DNA of 64,000 nt from JAWKIJ01 sp041394325. GTDB taxonomy: Bacteria > Actinomycetota > Acidimicrobiia > Acidimicrobiales > Microtrichaceae. Positions 1 to 9,321 of the stretch are shown here, piece after piece. Below the pieces are notes generated by a model that saw nothing but the letters and a program-made list of their open reading frames with translations, made no database searches and was not told the DNA's origin. The stretch spans positions 1,364,001-1,428,000 of the forward strand of contig JAWKIJ010000001.1 in assembly GCA_041394325.1 (NCBI GenBank). The letters are read 5' to 3'. The first letter of the stretch is position 1; every line of letters begins with the position of its first letter. Both the position numbers and the translations under genes were made by a program.

Positions 1-1
1 T

Positions 2-538
2 GAGGCGCTGGACCGTCATGTCTGGGTGCGGCCCGGCGACGGCGATCCCGCGATGGTGGACGGCACCTACATGGTGACGCGGCGGATCAACATGCACATC
101 GAGATCTGGGACCGCACCTCTCTGGGCGAGCAGGAGAACCTCGTCGGCCGCCAGAAGGGTTCGGGCTCGCCCCTGTCGGGAGGCGACGAGTTCACCCCAC
201 TGAACCTCTCCATGAAGGGGTTCGGTGGCGCGCCGATCATTCCGGTGGACAGCCACGTCCGTGCGGCGCATCCCGATCTCAACGGTGGGGCACGGCTCCT
301 GCGTCGGGGCTACAACTTCACCGACGGTTCCGACGGTCTCGGACGGCTCGACGCCGGTCTCTTCTTCATCGCGTTCATCCGGGATCCCGCCGAGCAGTAC
401 GTCCCGATGCAGACGCGGATGGCCACAACGGACCGGATGTCGGTGGAATACCTCCAACACACGGGATCCGGGTTGTTCGCCGTGCCTCCCGGCGCCGACG
501 GTCCTCGTGACTTCGTGGGCCGCCGGTTCTTCGACTGA
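2..538 (+). CDS. Dyp-type heme peroxidase, C-terminal part (cut by window edge)
   Basis: The last 178 codons of a dye-decolorizing (Dyp/EfeB-like) peroxidase; the N-terminal half lies left of the window. The frame is open from base 2. Visible family landmarks are the IPVDSHVRAAHP segment carrying the proximal heme histidine, the LLRRGYNF block, the GLFFIAF strand followed by RDP, and the SGLFAVPPG stretch near the end. Such enzymes oxidise dyes or phenolics with peroxide, and the EfeB branch acts on heme or iron uptake outside the membrane. Whether this one has a Tat signal cannot be seen. The next gene starts 92 bases downstream. Confidence 0.85.
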   Translation, partial: EALDRHVWVRPGDGDPAMVDGTYMVTRRINMHIEIWDRTSLGEQENLVGRQKGSGSPLSGGDEFTPLNLSMKGFGGAPIIPVDSHVRAAHPDLNGGARLLRRGYNFTDGSDGLGRLDAGLFFIAFIRDPAEQYVPMQTRMATTDRMSVEYLQHTGSGLFAVPPGADGPRDFVGRRFFD

Positions 539-630
539 TCGGTTCGCATCGCGGGTTGCTCGGTCGCCGGACTTGAACAATTTGGTCCGAATGACTCAAT
601 CGCCGGTTGATTCGGCCGACAACAGCACCG

Positions 631-1671
631 ATGGAAGAGATCACCGGGGCCGTCAGCGATCGGTGTGCCGCGGATGTCATCGTCGTGGAGTCGGCTCTCG
701 CCGTCGGCGCCGGTGACCGCGACTACCTGATCGCACAGTCCGACCTGGTCGAGGTGCTCTCGTTCGGCGGCGACACCGACGTGAGCGTCGAGACGAGTGC
801 CGGCGGCCCCGTCGAGGAGATCGCCGGCACGCCGGTGCTCCGCCTCGCCGATGAGATCGTTCCGATCGTGACGCTGGTGGATCTGCTCGAACCCGGGCGG
901 GGCCCCTCGTCGGCGGGAACCCGTTTGGTGGTGGTCGAGGCCGACGGTCGGCGGCTCGGCCTGCGCGTCGCGCGGATCGGCGGTCTCGAGGACGTTGCCG
1001 TACAGCCCGTGAACACCCGCCTGGTGGGGGGTGGACACTTCTCCGGTTGCGCGGTGCGTGACGACGGATCGCTGTCGTTGATGCTCGACGTCGGCGTCCT
1101 CCTCGGTCGGGTTGCGCTCGATCCTGCACCGACCAGCCGGCGGGCGACCGCTCCTGCGAACGGTGTGGCGAAGGGTTCGACGAACGGATCACCGGTCAGG
1201 ATCGTGGCCGTCGACGGACGACCCGTCGGTGCCGGCGACTCCGGTGTCGCCACGTACGCCACCTTCGACGTCGGTGGATGCCGCTACGGCATCGACGCCG
1301 CCGACGTGTGCGAGATCGTGCCCGGCCGGGAGATCTCGCCGGTGCCCATGTCTGCCCCCGGCGTGGCGGGCCTCGTGAACGCGCAGGGCCGGGCCACCGT
1401 GGCGATCGACCTCCGCATCCTGCTCGGGGTCGATCCGGACACGAATGCAGGCGGATCGACGGAGATCGTGCTCGACGGGATACACGGACCGGTCGCCCTG
1501 ATCGTCGACCGGATCGACGATGTGCTCGACGCGGAGCGCTCGAGGTTGGCGCAGCGACCCGCGACGTTGCCGACCCCGATCCGCGACCTGGTCGCCGCCG
1601 TGCAACGGTTCGATTCGGGCCTGTTGCCGGTCATCGACCTCGGCATGGTCACCGGGGCGGTGGCCCGATGA
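631..1671 (+). CDS. Tandem CheW-domain chemotaxis coupling protein
   Basis: A 346-residue protein made of two CheW-like beta-barrel domains (about residues 15-160 and 195-340) joined by an Ala/Thr-rich linker. CheW domains couple methyl-accepting receptors to the CheA kinase. Each domain shows typical strand patterns, for example VPIVTLVDLL in the first and GLVNAQGRATVAIDLR in the second. ATG 631 was chosen over the upstream TTG at 607. The stop overlaps the ATG of the downstream receptor by the ATGA arrangement, so the two products are probably made together. No CheA, CheY or flagellar gene is in the window, so the pair may serve a non-motility chemosensory pathway. Confidence 0.85.
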   Translation: MEEITGAVSDRCAADVIVVESALAVGAGDRDYLIAQSDLVEVLSFGGDTDVSVETSAGGPVEEIAGTPVLRLADEIVPIVTLVDLLEPGRGPSSAGTRLVVVEADGRRLGLRVARIGGLEDVAVQPVNTRLVGGGHFSGCAVRDDGSLSLMLDVGVLLGRVALDPAPTSRRATAPANGVAKGSTNGSPVRIVAVDGRPVGAGDSGVATYATFDVGGCRYGIDAADVCEIVPGREISPVPMSAPGVAGLVNAQGRATVAIDLRILLGVDPDTNAGGSTEIVLDGIHGPVALIVDRIDDVLDAERSRLAQRPATLPTPIRDLVAAVQRFDSGLLPVIDLGMVTGAVAR

Positions 1672-2807
1672 ACCTCGGTCATCCCACGAGCCGACCGCCG
1701 CTCGATCCGCCGTCGACGACACCGCCGCCCTATGACCCGTCGATCCGCCCGTACCCGGCCGAGCCGGCGATGCGGGTCGACGTGGCCGATCCCGCACCAA
1801 CCCGCCCCCTCGAGGAGATGTCCATGCTTGCCTCCGGCCCCCCGACCAGATCCACCGACGACCCGAGCGGATGGAGCATCGACAACACGTCGCCGATCGC
1901 CATGGTGCTCGCGGACGAGACCGGCCGCATCCGGGCGATGAACGCCGCGGCGTTGAACCTGCTCGAAGCGCTGGCGGACGTCGGCTCGACCGATCCTCGC
2001 TTCCTGGTGGGCGAGCCGATCAGTTCGTTGTCGTTCTACCGCCCGGTCACGGAGGCCCACAGCGCCATCCGGCCCGTCGGGGGACATCGCCTCAAGGTGA
2101 CCCAGCTTCCTCAACAGGGCGGCACCACCGTGCTCGTCGAGGACGTCACGGCCGACATGGCCGAGCGCGACGACCTCGAACGGCGGATGGCGGAACTCGC
2201 CCAGCTCGCGGCCGACGCGGTGGCGACGGCCCCCGTCGCCCAGGACGCGCATTCGCACATGGACGAGATCGCCACCACCACCGCAGCGGTTGCAGAGGTG
2301 GCCGCCCACTCACTCGATGCCGTCACGGCGACCAAGGGGACGACCCTGAGGATCGTCGAGTCGACGGGTGAGCTGACCAGGGTCGTCCGGCTGCTCGGCG
2401 GCATCGCGCAGCAGGCCAACCTGCTGGCGATCAACGCGACCATCGAGGCATCCCGGACGGGCGAGGCGGCCGCCGGCTTCGCTGCGGTGGCCCGTGAGGT
2501 CAAGGAGATGGCGAAGGCCACCGCCGGCGCGGTCGAGGAGTTGGCACGACACAGCGACGACGTCGGCCGCGATGCGGGCGACCTCGTCGAGGGGATCGGC
2601 CTGGCAGAGAAGGTGTTCGAGCAGGTGGTTGCGATGCAGTCCGACCTCGCCGCACTCGCCGCATCCCAGAGGGAGACGACCGACGATCTGGTGCGCGAGG
2701 TGCGCGGTACCGCTGACGCGTTGTCCCGGATCGCAGAGGGTGTCTCACCGGTGACCGACCTCACCGTCGGCGCGGATCTCGCGTCACCGGTCTCCACCCG
2801 GCACTGA
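1668..2807 (+). CDS. Soluble methyl-accepting chemotaxis (MCP signalling) protein with PAS-like region
   Basis: A 379-residue receptor-type signalling protein. After a Pro-rich N-terminus (about 60 residues) comes a PAS-like region (roughly residues 65-160, with SPIAMVLADETGRI and MNAAALNLLE), then helices ending in a short MCP signalling domain. The hairpin tip is clear: QQANLLAINATIEASRTGE followed by GFAAVAREVKEMA. No transmembrane segment is seen, so this should be a cytoplasmic receptor. The start at 1668 overlaps the stop of the tandem CheW gene. The coiled-coil is short for a class receptor, and methylation sites are not evident. It is likely a partner of the CheW protein. Confidence 0.8.
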   Translation: MNLGHPTSRPPLDPPSTTPPPYDPSIRPYPAEPAMRVDVADPAPTRPLEEMSMLASGPPTRSTDDPSGWSIDNTSPIAMVLADETGRIRAMNAAALNLLEALADVGSTDPRFLVGEPISSLSFYRPVTEAHSAIRPVGGHRLKVTQLPQQGGTTVLVEDVTADMAERDDLERRMAELAQLAADAVATAPVAQDAHSHMDEIATTTAAVAEVAAHSLDAVTATKGTTLRIVESTGELTRVVRLLGGIAQQANLLAINATIEASRTGEAAAGFAAVAREVKEMAKATAGAVEELARHSDDVGRDAGDLVEGIGLAEKVFEQVVAMQSDLAALAASQRETTDDLVREVRGTADALSRIAEGVSPVTDLTVGADLASPVSTRH

Positions 2808-2885
2808 TCGGACTCCCGCACGGAATATCGTCCCCGGAGGACCGGAATCACCGCGACGGGTGGTCCGAACCGGGAGGTCAAGGCA

Positions 2886-4154
2886 GTGACGTTCGTCCCC
2901 GTCGGTTCACCCGACACCGATCCCCGCGCGCTCGGGGTGATCTCGCCGTTGGCCTACACCGACATGGAGAGCTGGCACCGGGCGCTCGCGGAGCTCCGCC
3001 GCGACGACCCGATCCCACGGGTCGAGGCGGAGACGTGGCCGCCGTTCTGGGCCGTCACCCGTCACGCGGACGTGTTCGAGGTGAGTCGCCGTAGCGACGT
3101 GTTCTGGAACACCGAACGGTCCGCCCCCGGGCCCGACCTCCAGTACGACCTGATGGAGGCGATGGGCATCGACCCGCCCAGGACCCTGGTGCACATCCAC
3201 GGCGATCTGCACAACAAGTACCGCAAGGTCACCAATGACTGGTTCAAACCCGCCGCGGTCAAACGTCTCCAACCCGAGATCGACCGGATCGCCGACTCCT
3301 ATGTCGCGCGGCTCGAGGCCCTCGGCGGCCGGTGCGACCTGGCCGCCGACCTGGCGGTGCCGTTCACCATCCACGTGATCATGAGCCTGTTCGGGGTGCC
3401 GGCCGAGGACGAGCCGTTCATGTTGCAGCTCACACAGGGCATGTTCGGTGCGGGTGATCCCGAGTACATGGGCGACTTCTCCAACCCGCTCGAGCTGGTC
3501 ACGTCTACCATCCGCGGTTTCCAGGAGTACTTCGACGCGCTGAGTGAAGCCCGACTCGCCGATCCCACCGACGACCTGGCGACCGTGATCGCGAACGGCA
3601 CCGTCGACGGCAAACCCATGGGCGACGTCGAGCGGCTCTGGTACTACATCATCGTCGCCACCGCAGGACACGACACCACCTCGTTCGCGATCTCCGGCGG
3701 GTGGGAGCAGTTGCTGCGCCATCCCGAGCAACTCGAACGGCTGCGCTCCCAACCCGAACTCGACACCAACGCGGCGGAGGAGATGATTCGCTGGACGGCA
3801 CCGGTGCGCAGCTTCTTCCGCTGGGCACAGGAGGACGTGGAACTCGGTGGCCGGCTCATCCGCAAGGGTGACGTGGTGCTCACCTCCTACCCCTCGGCCA
3901 ACCGCGACGAGGACGTGTTCGAACGGTCGATGGAGTTCGACATCACCCGGTCCGATGCCGACAAGACGCTGTCGTTCGGTCTGGGCATGCACTACTGCCT
4001 CGGCAGCCAGGTCGCCCGCCGTGAGGTGAGAACACTCACCCGGAAGATCCTCGAGCGGGTCGACACCATCGAGCTCGACGGGACGCCGGAGTGGTCCGCC
4101 GCCCATTTCGTCAGCGGGGTCAAGCACCTCCCGGTGCGGTACACCCTGAGGTAG
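2886..4154 (+). CDS. Cytochrome P450 (CYP125/142-like bacterial class)
   Basis: A 422-residue soluble cytochrome P450 of normal bacterial length. The I-helix oxygen-binding motif reads AGHDTTS (about residues 259-265), the K-helix ExxR is EMIR near residue 299, and the heme-binding loop FGLGMHYCLG places the thiolate ligand at Cys371. The start is GTG 2886 behind a good ribosome site (GGGAGGT, 2873-2879). Sequence style (PRTLVHIHGDLHNKYR, EEMIRWTAPV) resembles actinobacterial P450s that hydroxylate steroid or terpenoid side chains. The substrate cannot be read from sequence. The ferredoxin and ferredoxin reductase at 59.9-61.4 kb could be its redox partners (inference). Confidence 0.9.
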   Translation: MTFVPVGSPDTDPRALGVISPLAYTDMESWHRALAELRRDDPIPRVEAETWPPFWAVTRHADVFEVSRRSDVFWNTERSAPGPDLQYDLMEAMGIDPPRTLVHIHGDLHNKYRKVTNDWFKPAAVKRLQPEIDRIADSYVARLEALGGRCDLAADLAVPFTIHVIMSLFGVPAEDEPFMLQLTQGMFGAGDPEYMGDFSNPLELVTSTIRGFQEYFDALSEARLADPTDDLATVIANGTVDGKPMGDVERLWYYIIVATAGHDTTSFAISGGWEQLLRHPEQLERLRSQPELDTNAAEEMIRWTAPVRSFFRWAQEDVELGGRLIRKGDVVLTSYPSANRDEDVFERSMEFDITRSDADKTLSFGLGMHYCLGSQVARREVRTLTRKILERVDTIELDGTPEWSAAHFVSGVKHLPVRYTLR

Positions 4155-4166
4155 TCGATCAGACTG

Positions 4167-4205
4167 GCGGCTCGGCCCGCCCGACGGTGCGCGGGGGAGC
4201 CGCCC
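4167..4205. terminator. Possible bidirectional hairpin between convergent genes
   Basis: A perfect 8-base inverted repeat, GGCGGCTC (4167-4174) and GAGCCGCC (4198-4205), lies between the stop of the P450 gene and the stop of the convergent GNAT gene. The loop is long (23 bases) and there is no U-tract, so termination function is only suggested by position. Confidence 0.3.
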
Positions 4206-4220
4206 GCCGCGGGTCGACGG

Positions 4221-5591
4221 TCAGCGTTCGGATCGGTCCTCCGATCGGGTGCCGCGTTCCCATTGCGATCGCTCCAGCGCCATCGCCTGGAACTCGACCG
4301 GCTCGCCGTTGATGTGCTCGAAGAAGGTCGACTCTCGCCTCGTGAATCCCGCACGCTCGTACATCCCCACCCGGTACTCCGGGAGCGGGCGGACCTTCAG
4401 GTGGACCCGACGCACCGCCGGGTCGGAGAATGCCGCGTCGACGGTCCAGTGGGTGAGCCTGCTCCCGTAGCGATGGTTGGGCGGGTTCCTCGGATCATGG
4501 GTCCGGCCCGGACGGACGGCTACGTACAGCTCCCGGTCGTCACCGCTGCCGATCAGCATCGAAAAGCCGACGGCCTCGCCACTCCCGTCGTATGCGCCGT
4601 AGACCAGCGTGCCGTCGAGCGTCCCGAACTTGGAGAGCCACCCCACCCCGGCCCGGAGCGCGTAGTCCATGTTCGCATACTGATCCCGATAGCCGTGGTT
4701 CCTCTCGTCTCTCCACTCGTCGACCTCTTTGGCGAACAAGGTCACATCGCGAACCCGAAGGAAATGAACCGTCGACCGCGTTCTGATCTCACTCGCCCGT
4801 TTGTAGAGCTCTCGGAAGAATCGTTCGTAGTGGCTGAGGGTCTCCCTGCCGAACTCCACCGACCCACCGATCGGCCTACGTTGATCATCCAAGTCCCATA
4901 CCAGTACGCGCTCTCCATCAAAGAATCCGAAGTCTCTTGATCGAATATTCCCACTCAATCGGGAGAGTTCCGCATCATTGTCGATCTCGGAGTTGAGGAT
5001 GTACTGAACCTTGATTCCGATCTGACGTTGTTTCTCCATTGCATGGGAGAACTTGATGAGCTCTTCCTCGTCGTCGAAGATGAGAACCTTTCTTATCTCC
5101 GTCGACGTCTCGTCGAGCTTCTTCGCCGCTTGGACGGCCAGTGCAGCCTTTGCCCAGTCGTTGTGGTAGATGTCGGAGATGTAGTTCGTCGCACAGTAGT
5201 CGGACTTCATTCGATAGAGCAGATAGAGCCAGGCGCGATAGACGTCGGTCGGTGACGAGAGCTCATGCTTCCCATCGGTGAGGAGCCATGGATAGGTGAT
5301 AGCCGGTTCGAAATGCTCAAAGAGGCGTGTGAGTACCGTCTCGAACTTGGAATTGATCGAAGCGATCGTGTCCTTTGCTCTACGCTGGGACTCGCGGGCT
5401 ATAAACAGCATCTTCACAATAAGAGAGGTTAGGAACCCGGCAATAGCGAAGAGGATCTTCTCCCGAATGTTCGAGCTGATTGGCAGGAGGCTGAACACCA
5501 GGAACAGAACGGCGATACTCACCGAAATGAGAAGATCACGCGAGACCTGGGGTGGTTCCGGAGTCTGCGTCGAGGTCGTGGGAGAGTTCAT
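4221..5591 (-). CDS. Membrane-anchored protein with C-terminal GNAT domain, probably acquired
   Basis: A 456-residue protein counted from ATG 5591; an upstream GTG at 5627 is possible. Two hydrophobic helices (about residues 18-36 and 43-60) anchor it. A central domain of about 230 residues (VLIFDDEEEL, IKVQYILNSEI, SRDFGFFDGERVLVWD) is reminiscent of a PLD-superfamily half without HKD residues. The last 180 residues look like a GNAT acetyltransferase (AVGFSMLIGSGDDRELYVAVRPG, RVGMYERAGFTRRES). Base composition in 4900-5580 is clearly less GC-rich than the neighbours, and codons such as AAT, ATA and TCT are common, which suggests recent transfer. Function is unknown; a stress- or phage-related sensor is possible, but this is speculation. 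Confidence 0.65.
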   Translation of the reverse strand: MNSPTTSTQTPEPPQVSRDLLISVSIAVLFLVFSLLPISSNIREKILFAIAGFLTSLIVKMLFIARESQRRAKDTIASINSKFETVLTRLFEHFEPAITYPWLLTDGKHELSSPTDVYRAWLYLLYRMKSDYCATNYISDIYHNDWAKAALAVQAAKKLDETSTEIRKVLIFDDEEELIKFSHAMEKQRQIGIKVQYILNSEIDNDAELSRLSGNIRSRDFGFFDGERVLVWDLDDQRRPIGGSVEFGRETLSHYERFFRELYKRASEIRTRSTVHFLRVRDVTLFAKEVDEWRDERNHGYRDQYANMDYALRAGVGWLSKFGTLDGTLVYGAYDGSGEAVGFSMLIGSGDDRELYVAVRPGRTHDPRNPPNHRYGSRLTHWTVDAAFSDPAVRRVHLKVRPLPEYRVGMYERAGFTRRESTFFEHINGEPVEFQAMALERSQWERGTRSEDRSER

Positions 5592-5675
5592 CGGTGTCCC
5601 GTCAGAGGTCGTTGGCGGTCGGCACACGATACGATGCGGGCCGGGCGGCCTCCAGGACCCTCCTCGCGCTGTCCT

Positions 5676-7066
5676 CTAGTCGGGAAACACCATCCCGATC
5701 TCGGCGGCCTTCTTCGCGGCCTCGGCGGGAAACACGTTCTTGACGATGAACGGGTCCGCCGTGATGGAGTAGTCCGGTGCCAGGAACTTGGTGTACCGAT
5801 CGATGTACAGCAACTGCTTTGCGATCAGCACCAGTTCCTGGGGCACCTGGGTCTTGTAGGCCTTGAGCATCTGCAGGGACTGGCCCACGAGCTGGGCGAT
5901 GTCGATGGACGCGAAGCCGTCGGTGAGCATCGGCCCGAGCACTCCGTTGAGGAAGCCCGCGAGCACCGCGTCGTCCATGTCCGGAGGGATGGCACCGACC
6001 TTGCGGTAGGCCGTGGCCACCCGGGTGAAGTCGAGGTCGAAGGCGCAGGTGTAGAAGAGGTCCTTCAGTAGTTGCTGCCAGTCGTCGGTGAGCTCGCCCA
6101 TGATCCCGAAGTCCAGGAAGCAACCCCGTCCGTCGTCGAGCACCCAGATGTTGCCGGCGTGCATGTCGCCGTGGAACGGACCGTGGAGCATCGCGGCCTC
6201 GGCCCACACCTTCGCGCCCATGCGGAGGATCTCCTGGCCGTCCACACCCCGTGCCGCGATCTCCTCGTAGTGGTCCATCGACAGGCCCCACGCGTTCCAT
6301 GCAGATCACATGGGCCCCGCAGTAGTTCCAGTACACCTCGGGGGCGGTGATCTGCCTGTTGTCGCCGAATGCGCCGATCCGCTCACGGAAGCGGTGCTGT
6401 TGGACGGCTTCCCGCACGGGGTTCAGCTCCTGGAAGGTGACGGCGTGCAGATCGGCGATGACGTTGGTCGCGCCGCTCGTGCGACCCCACGGCGTCCGTT
6501 CGATCAGGCGCGATCCGATAGCCGTTGCGAAGGTCGGTCGCCATGGTCTCGCGGATGCCGGGTCGCTGCACCTTGACCACCGCGTCGCGGCCGTCGTGCA
6601 GCGTGCATGCGTGGACCTGGCCGATGGACGCCGCGCTGAGCGGGCGGTCCTCGAAGCGGGCGAAGAGCCGATCCACCGGTATCCCGAGATCCGCCTCGAT
6701 GGCGGCGCGCGCCTGCTCGCCGGGAAACGACGGAACCGAGTCGAGGCATCGGCGAGCCGAGGTGACGAGTACCTCGGGGAACATCACACCGGAACTGGCG
6801 ATGATCTGGCCGGCCTTCACGAACGTCGGACCGAGGTGGATGAAGCCGTCGACCAGGCCGTCACACGCGGTGGCCACCACCGGGGTGTCGCGGCGACCGA
6901 GCAGCCGTGCGGCCAGCGCACGGAGCACCCACACGCCGAGCACGAACGCGACCACGACGAGGCGACTGAGGTCGGCCAGGTGGAACTCCTGCAACGGCGG
7001 TGCGGTGGTGTCGGGTGGCTCGGTCGGTGGACCGTCGGCGAAGGGACCTCGGAACGTCGTCACCAT
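5676..7066 (-). CDS. AarF/UbiB (ABC1) family kinase-like protein, frame broken twice
   Basis: An atypical kinase of the ABC1/UbiB/AarF family, which supports quinone or isoprenoid lipid metabolism. It starts at ATG 7066, has an N-terminal hydrophobic helix (LVVVAFVLGVWVLRALAA), then the family KxGQ motif (FVKAGQIIASS), the AASIGQVH loop, the VVKVQRPG lysine strand, GPFHGDMHAGN and the metal-binding DFG in FLDFG. Reading needs two frame changes, near 6516 and in the C-run at 6286-6289. Between them the frame reads on through TSGATNVIADLHAVTFQELN. All catalytic motifs survive, so these are more likely sequence errors than decay. It is divergent from the DUF2236 gene across 99 bases. Confidence 0.75.
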
Positions 7067-7165
7067 CGCGGCGACCCTATCCCGGGTCTCGGGACGCTCC
7101 GAAGTCCGGTGGTAGCGGCCGGCGGAAGGGTTGGCGAAGCGGCGAGCGGCTGCGAAGCTGTCGGC

Positions 7166-8064
7166 ATGGCGAGTGTCACACATCGGGTACCAGAGGTCGC
7201 CGCGTCGTTGCCGTTGAGCCGGCGCTCGGTCACCTGGCGCGTCAATTCGGAACCGACCGTGTTCCTCGGAGGGGCAGGGCACTCCTCATGCAGGTCGCGC
7301 ATCCCGCTGTCGGCGCGGGAGTCGAACAGCATTCCAGCTATGCCAAGGACCCGTGGGGTCGCTTCTTCCGAACCGTGGACGTGATGATGAAGCTCGCGTT
7401 CGCCCCGCCGGAGGTGAGCCAACGCCAGCAGCGGATGTTGGACCGTGTGCACCGCCGCGCCGTGGGCACGACCGACGACGGAGCGCGCTATTCGGCACAC
7501 GATCCCGCACTGCAACTCTGGGTGTGGGCAACCCTGGTCGAGACCGCGGCGGAGATGTACCAGCGATGCGTTGGATCGTTGTCGGTGCGCGACCGTGAGC
7601 GCTACTACCAGGAGTCCAAGCTGGTCGCGTACGGGTGCGGTGTTCCCGAGGGTGCGTGCCCGACCGATTGGGCGTCCTTTGAGGCCTACATCGACGGCGT
7701 GGTCGAGAACGACCTGCGGGTCACACCGTCCGCGCGGGCCGTCGCCACCGCGGCGCTCGTCCCCCCGCTGCCGTTCGGTCTGTCGGCGCCCGCCGCGATT
7801 CCCCAGCGTCTCGTGACCGTCGGCCTCCTGCCCCCGAAGGTCCGCGACGACTTCGGGTTCGACTGGTCCACCGGGGACCAGCATCGCCTCGACCATCTCT
7901 TCACGACGCTGCGGATGGCCTCGCGCCTGTCGCTGGCCCCGCTCCGTCGCCTCCCTGCGGAATGGACCATCCGTCAGGATCGTCCACTGCGCATCCCATG
8001 GCTCCAACGGCGCGGAGGTGAGCTGACCACGGCTCGTCTGGCCGAGGCCGGGTACCGGAAGTGA
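7166..8064 (+). CDS. DUF2236 / MpaB-type oxygenase-like protein, one frame break
   Basis: A protein of about 300 residues from the DUF2236 family, which includes latex-clearing protein and MpaB and is thought to bind heme. ATG 7166 opens with TWRVNSEPTVFLGG, then the frame must shift in the GGGG run at 7271-7274. One extra G gives FLGGGRALLMQVAHPAVGAGV, the usual family block. Later conserved pieces are YAKDPWGRFFRTVDV, LWVWATLVETA and YYQESKLVAYGCGVPE. The stop overlaps the GTG start of the acyl-CoA dehydrogenase, so the two form an operon. The specific substrate is unknown. Confidence 0.75.
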
Positions 8065-9308
8065 CGGATCTCCCGACCCCTCCGGTGCCACCACGTGACC
8101 TCGACGAGTTCACCACCGCGGCGCGGGCGTTCCTCGACGGCCATGCCCGACCGCGCGCCGCCGACCGCGGGTTCGTGTGGGGTGAGGGCGACGACTTCGT
8201 CGGCATCGTCGAGGAGGGCGATCCCGACACCGAGCGTGCGGCGGTGGAGGCCGCTCGTGCATGGGCGGCCGTCCGTTACGACGCCGGTTTCGGTTGGCTG
8301 ACCGGGCCCGTCGATGCGGGTGGAGCGGGGTTGGGCGCGGAGCACCTCCGCGTCTACCGGACACTCGAAGCGGGCTACGACGTGGCCGACCAATCGATCT
8401 TCACCATCGGGTTGGGCATGGTTGCACCGACCATCGCCGCACACGGCATCGAGGAGATCCGTCGGCGCTTCCTCGTCCCCCTTCACCGGGGTGACGTCAT
8501 CGCCTGCCAGCTCTTCAGCGAGCCGGGTGCCGGGTCGGACCTGGCGTCGTTGTCGACCTCCGCCGTGCGCGACGGGGACTCCTGGGTGGTCAACGGCCAG
8601 AAGGTGTGGACCTCCAACGCACACCACGCGCAGATCGGCGAGATCATCTGTCGGACCGATCCCGCCGCGGCGAAGCATGCGGGGATGACCGGCTTCCTGG
8701 TCGACATGGACGCACCGGGCGTGGAGGTACGGCCACTTCGCCAGATGACCGGAGGTGCGGGTTTCAACGAGGTGTACTTCGACGACGTCCGCATCCCCGA
8801 TGCGTACCGTCTGGGGGAGGTCGGCGCGGGTTGGAGTGTCGCGTTGACCACGTTGATGAACGAGCGTGCCTCGATCGGTAGCGGGATGGGGCTCGCGCGG
8901 GGTCCCGGGCCGTTCGAACGACTCGTCGAGCTGGTCCGGGTGTCCGGCCTCGACGAGGACCGCATCATCCGCGACCGTCTCGCCCGGCTCTACGTGGAGC
9001 AGCGGGTCATCGCGGCGACGTCCAAGCGTGCCCAGGCGTCCATGCGTGCAGGGAGACTGCCGGGCCCCGAGTTGAGCATCCTGAAACTCGCCGGTACCCG
9101 ACATCTCCTGCACATCGCCGACTTCGTCGCGGAGGTGCTCGGGCCGAAGCTCTGTGCCGATGTCGGCGAGTGGGGCACCTTCGCGTGGACCAAGCTCGTG
9201 TGCGGTGTCCCCGGTGCCCGCCTCGGCGGCGGCACCGACGAGATCATCGCCAACATCATCGGGGAACGGGTGTTGGGCCTCCCGCGGGAGCCGAAGCCGA
9301 ACCCCTGA
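8061..9308 (+). CDS. Acyl-CoA dehydrogenase
   Basis: A 415-residue FAD-dependent acyl-CoA dehydrogenase, which introduces the alpha-beta double bond in acyl-CoA esters and passes electrons to ETF. The family signatures are present: CQLFSEPGAGSDLASL (FAD and substrate loop), VVNGQKVWTSNA, FNEVYFDDVRIPD and the C-terminal FAD contact GGGTDEIIANIIGERVLGLPRE. GTG 8061 overlaps the stop of the DUF2236 gene (GTGA). The insertion pattern and length fit actinobacterial FadE enzymes of fatty-acid or steroid side-chain breakdown. The ETF pair at 46.7-50.2 kb looks dedicated to mycofactocin, so another ETF probably serves this enzyme. Confidence 0.9.
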   Translation: MTDLPTPPVPPRDLDEFTTAARAFLDGHARPRAADRGFVWGEGDDFVGIVEEGDPDTERAAVEAARAWAAVRYDAGFGWLTGPVDAGGAGLGAEHLRVYRTLEAGYDVADQSIFTIGLGMVAPTIAAHGIEEIRRRFLVPLHRGDVIACQLFSEPGAGSDLASLSTSAVRDGDSWVVNGQKVWTSNAHHAQIGEIICRTDPAAAKHAGMTGFLVDMDAPGVEVRPLRQMTGGAGFNEVYFDDVRIPDAYRLGEVGAGWSVALTTLMNERASIGSGMGLARGPGPFERLVELVRVSGLDEDRIIRDRLARLYVEQRVIAATSKRAQASMRAGRLPGPELSILKLAGTRHLLHIADFVAEVLGPKLCADVGEWGTFAWTKLVCGVPGARLGGGTDEIIANIIGERVLGLPREPKPNP

Positions 9309-9321
9309 GCCGGCCGGACCC

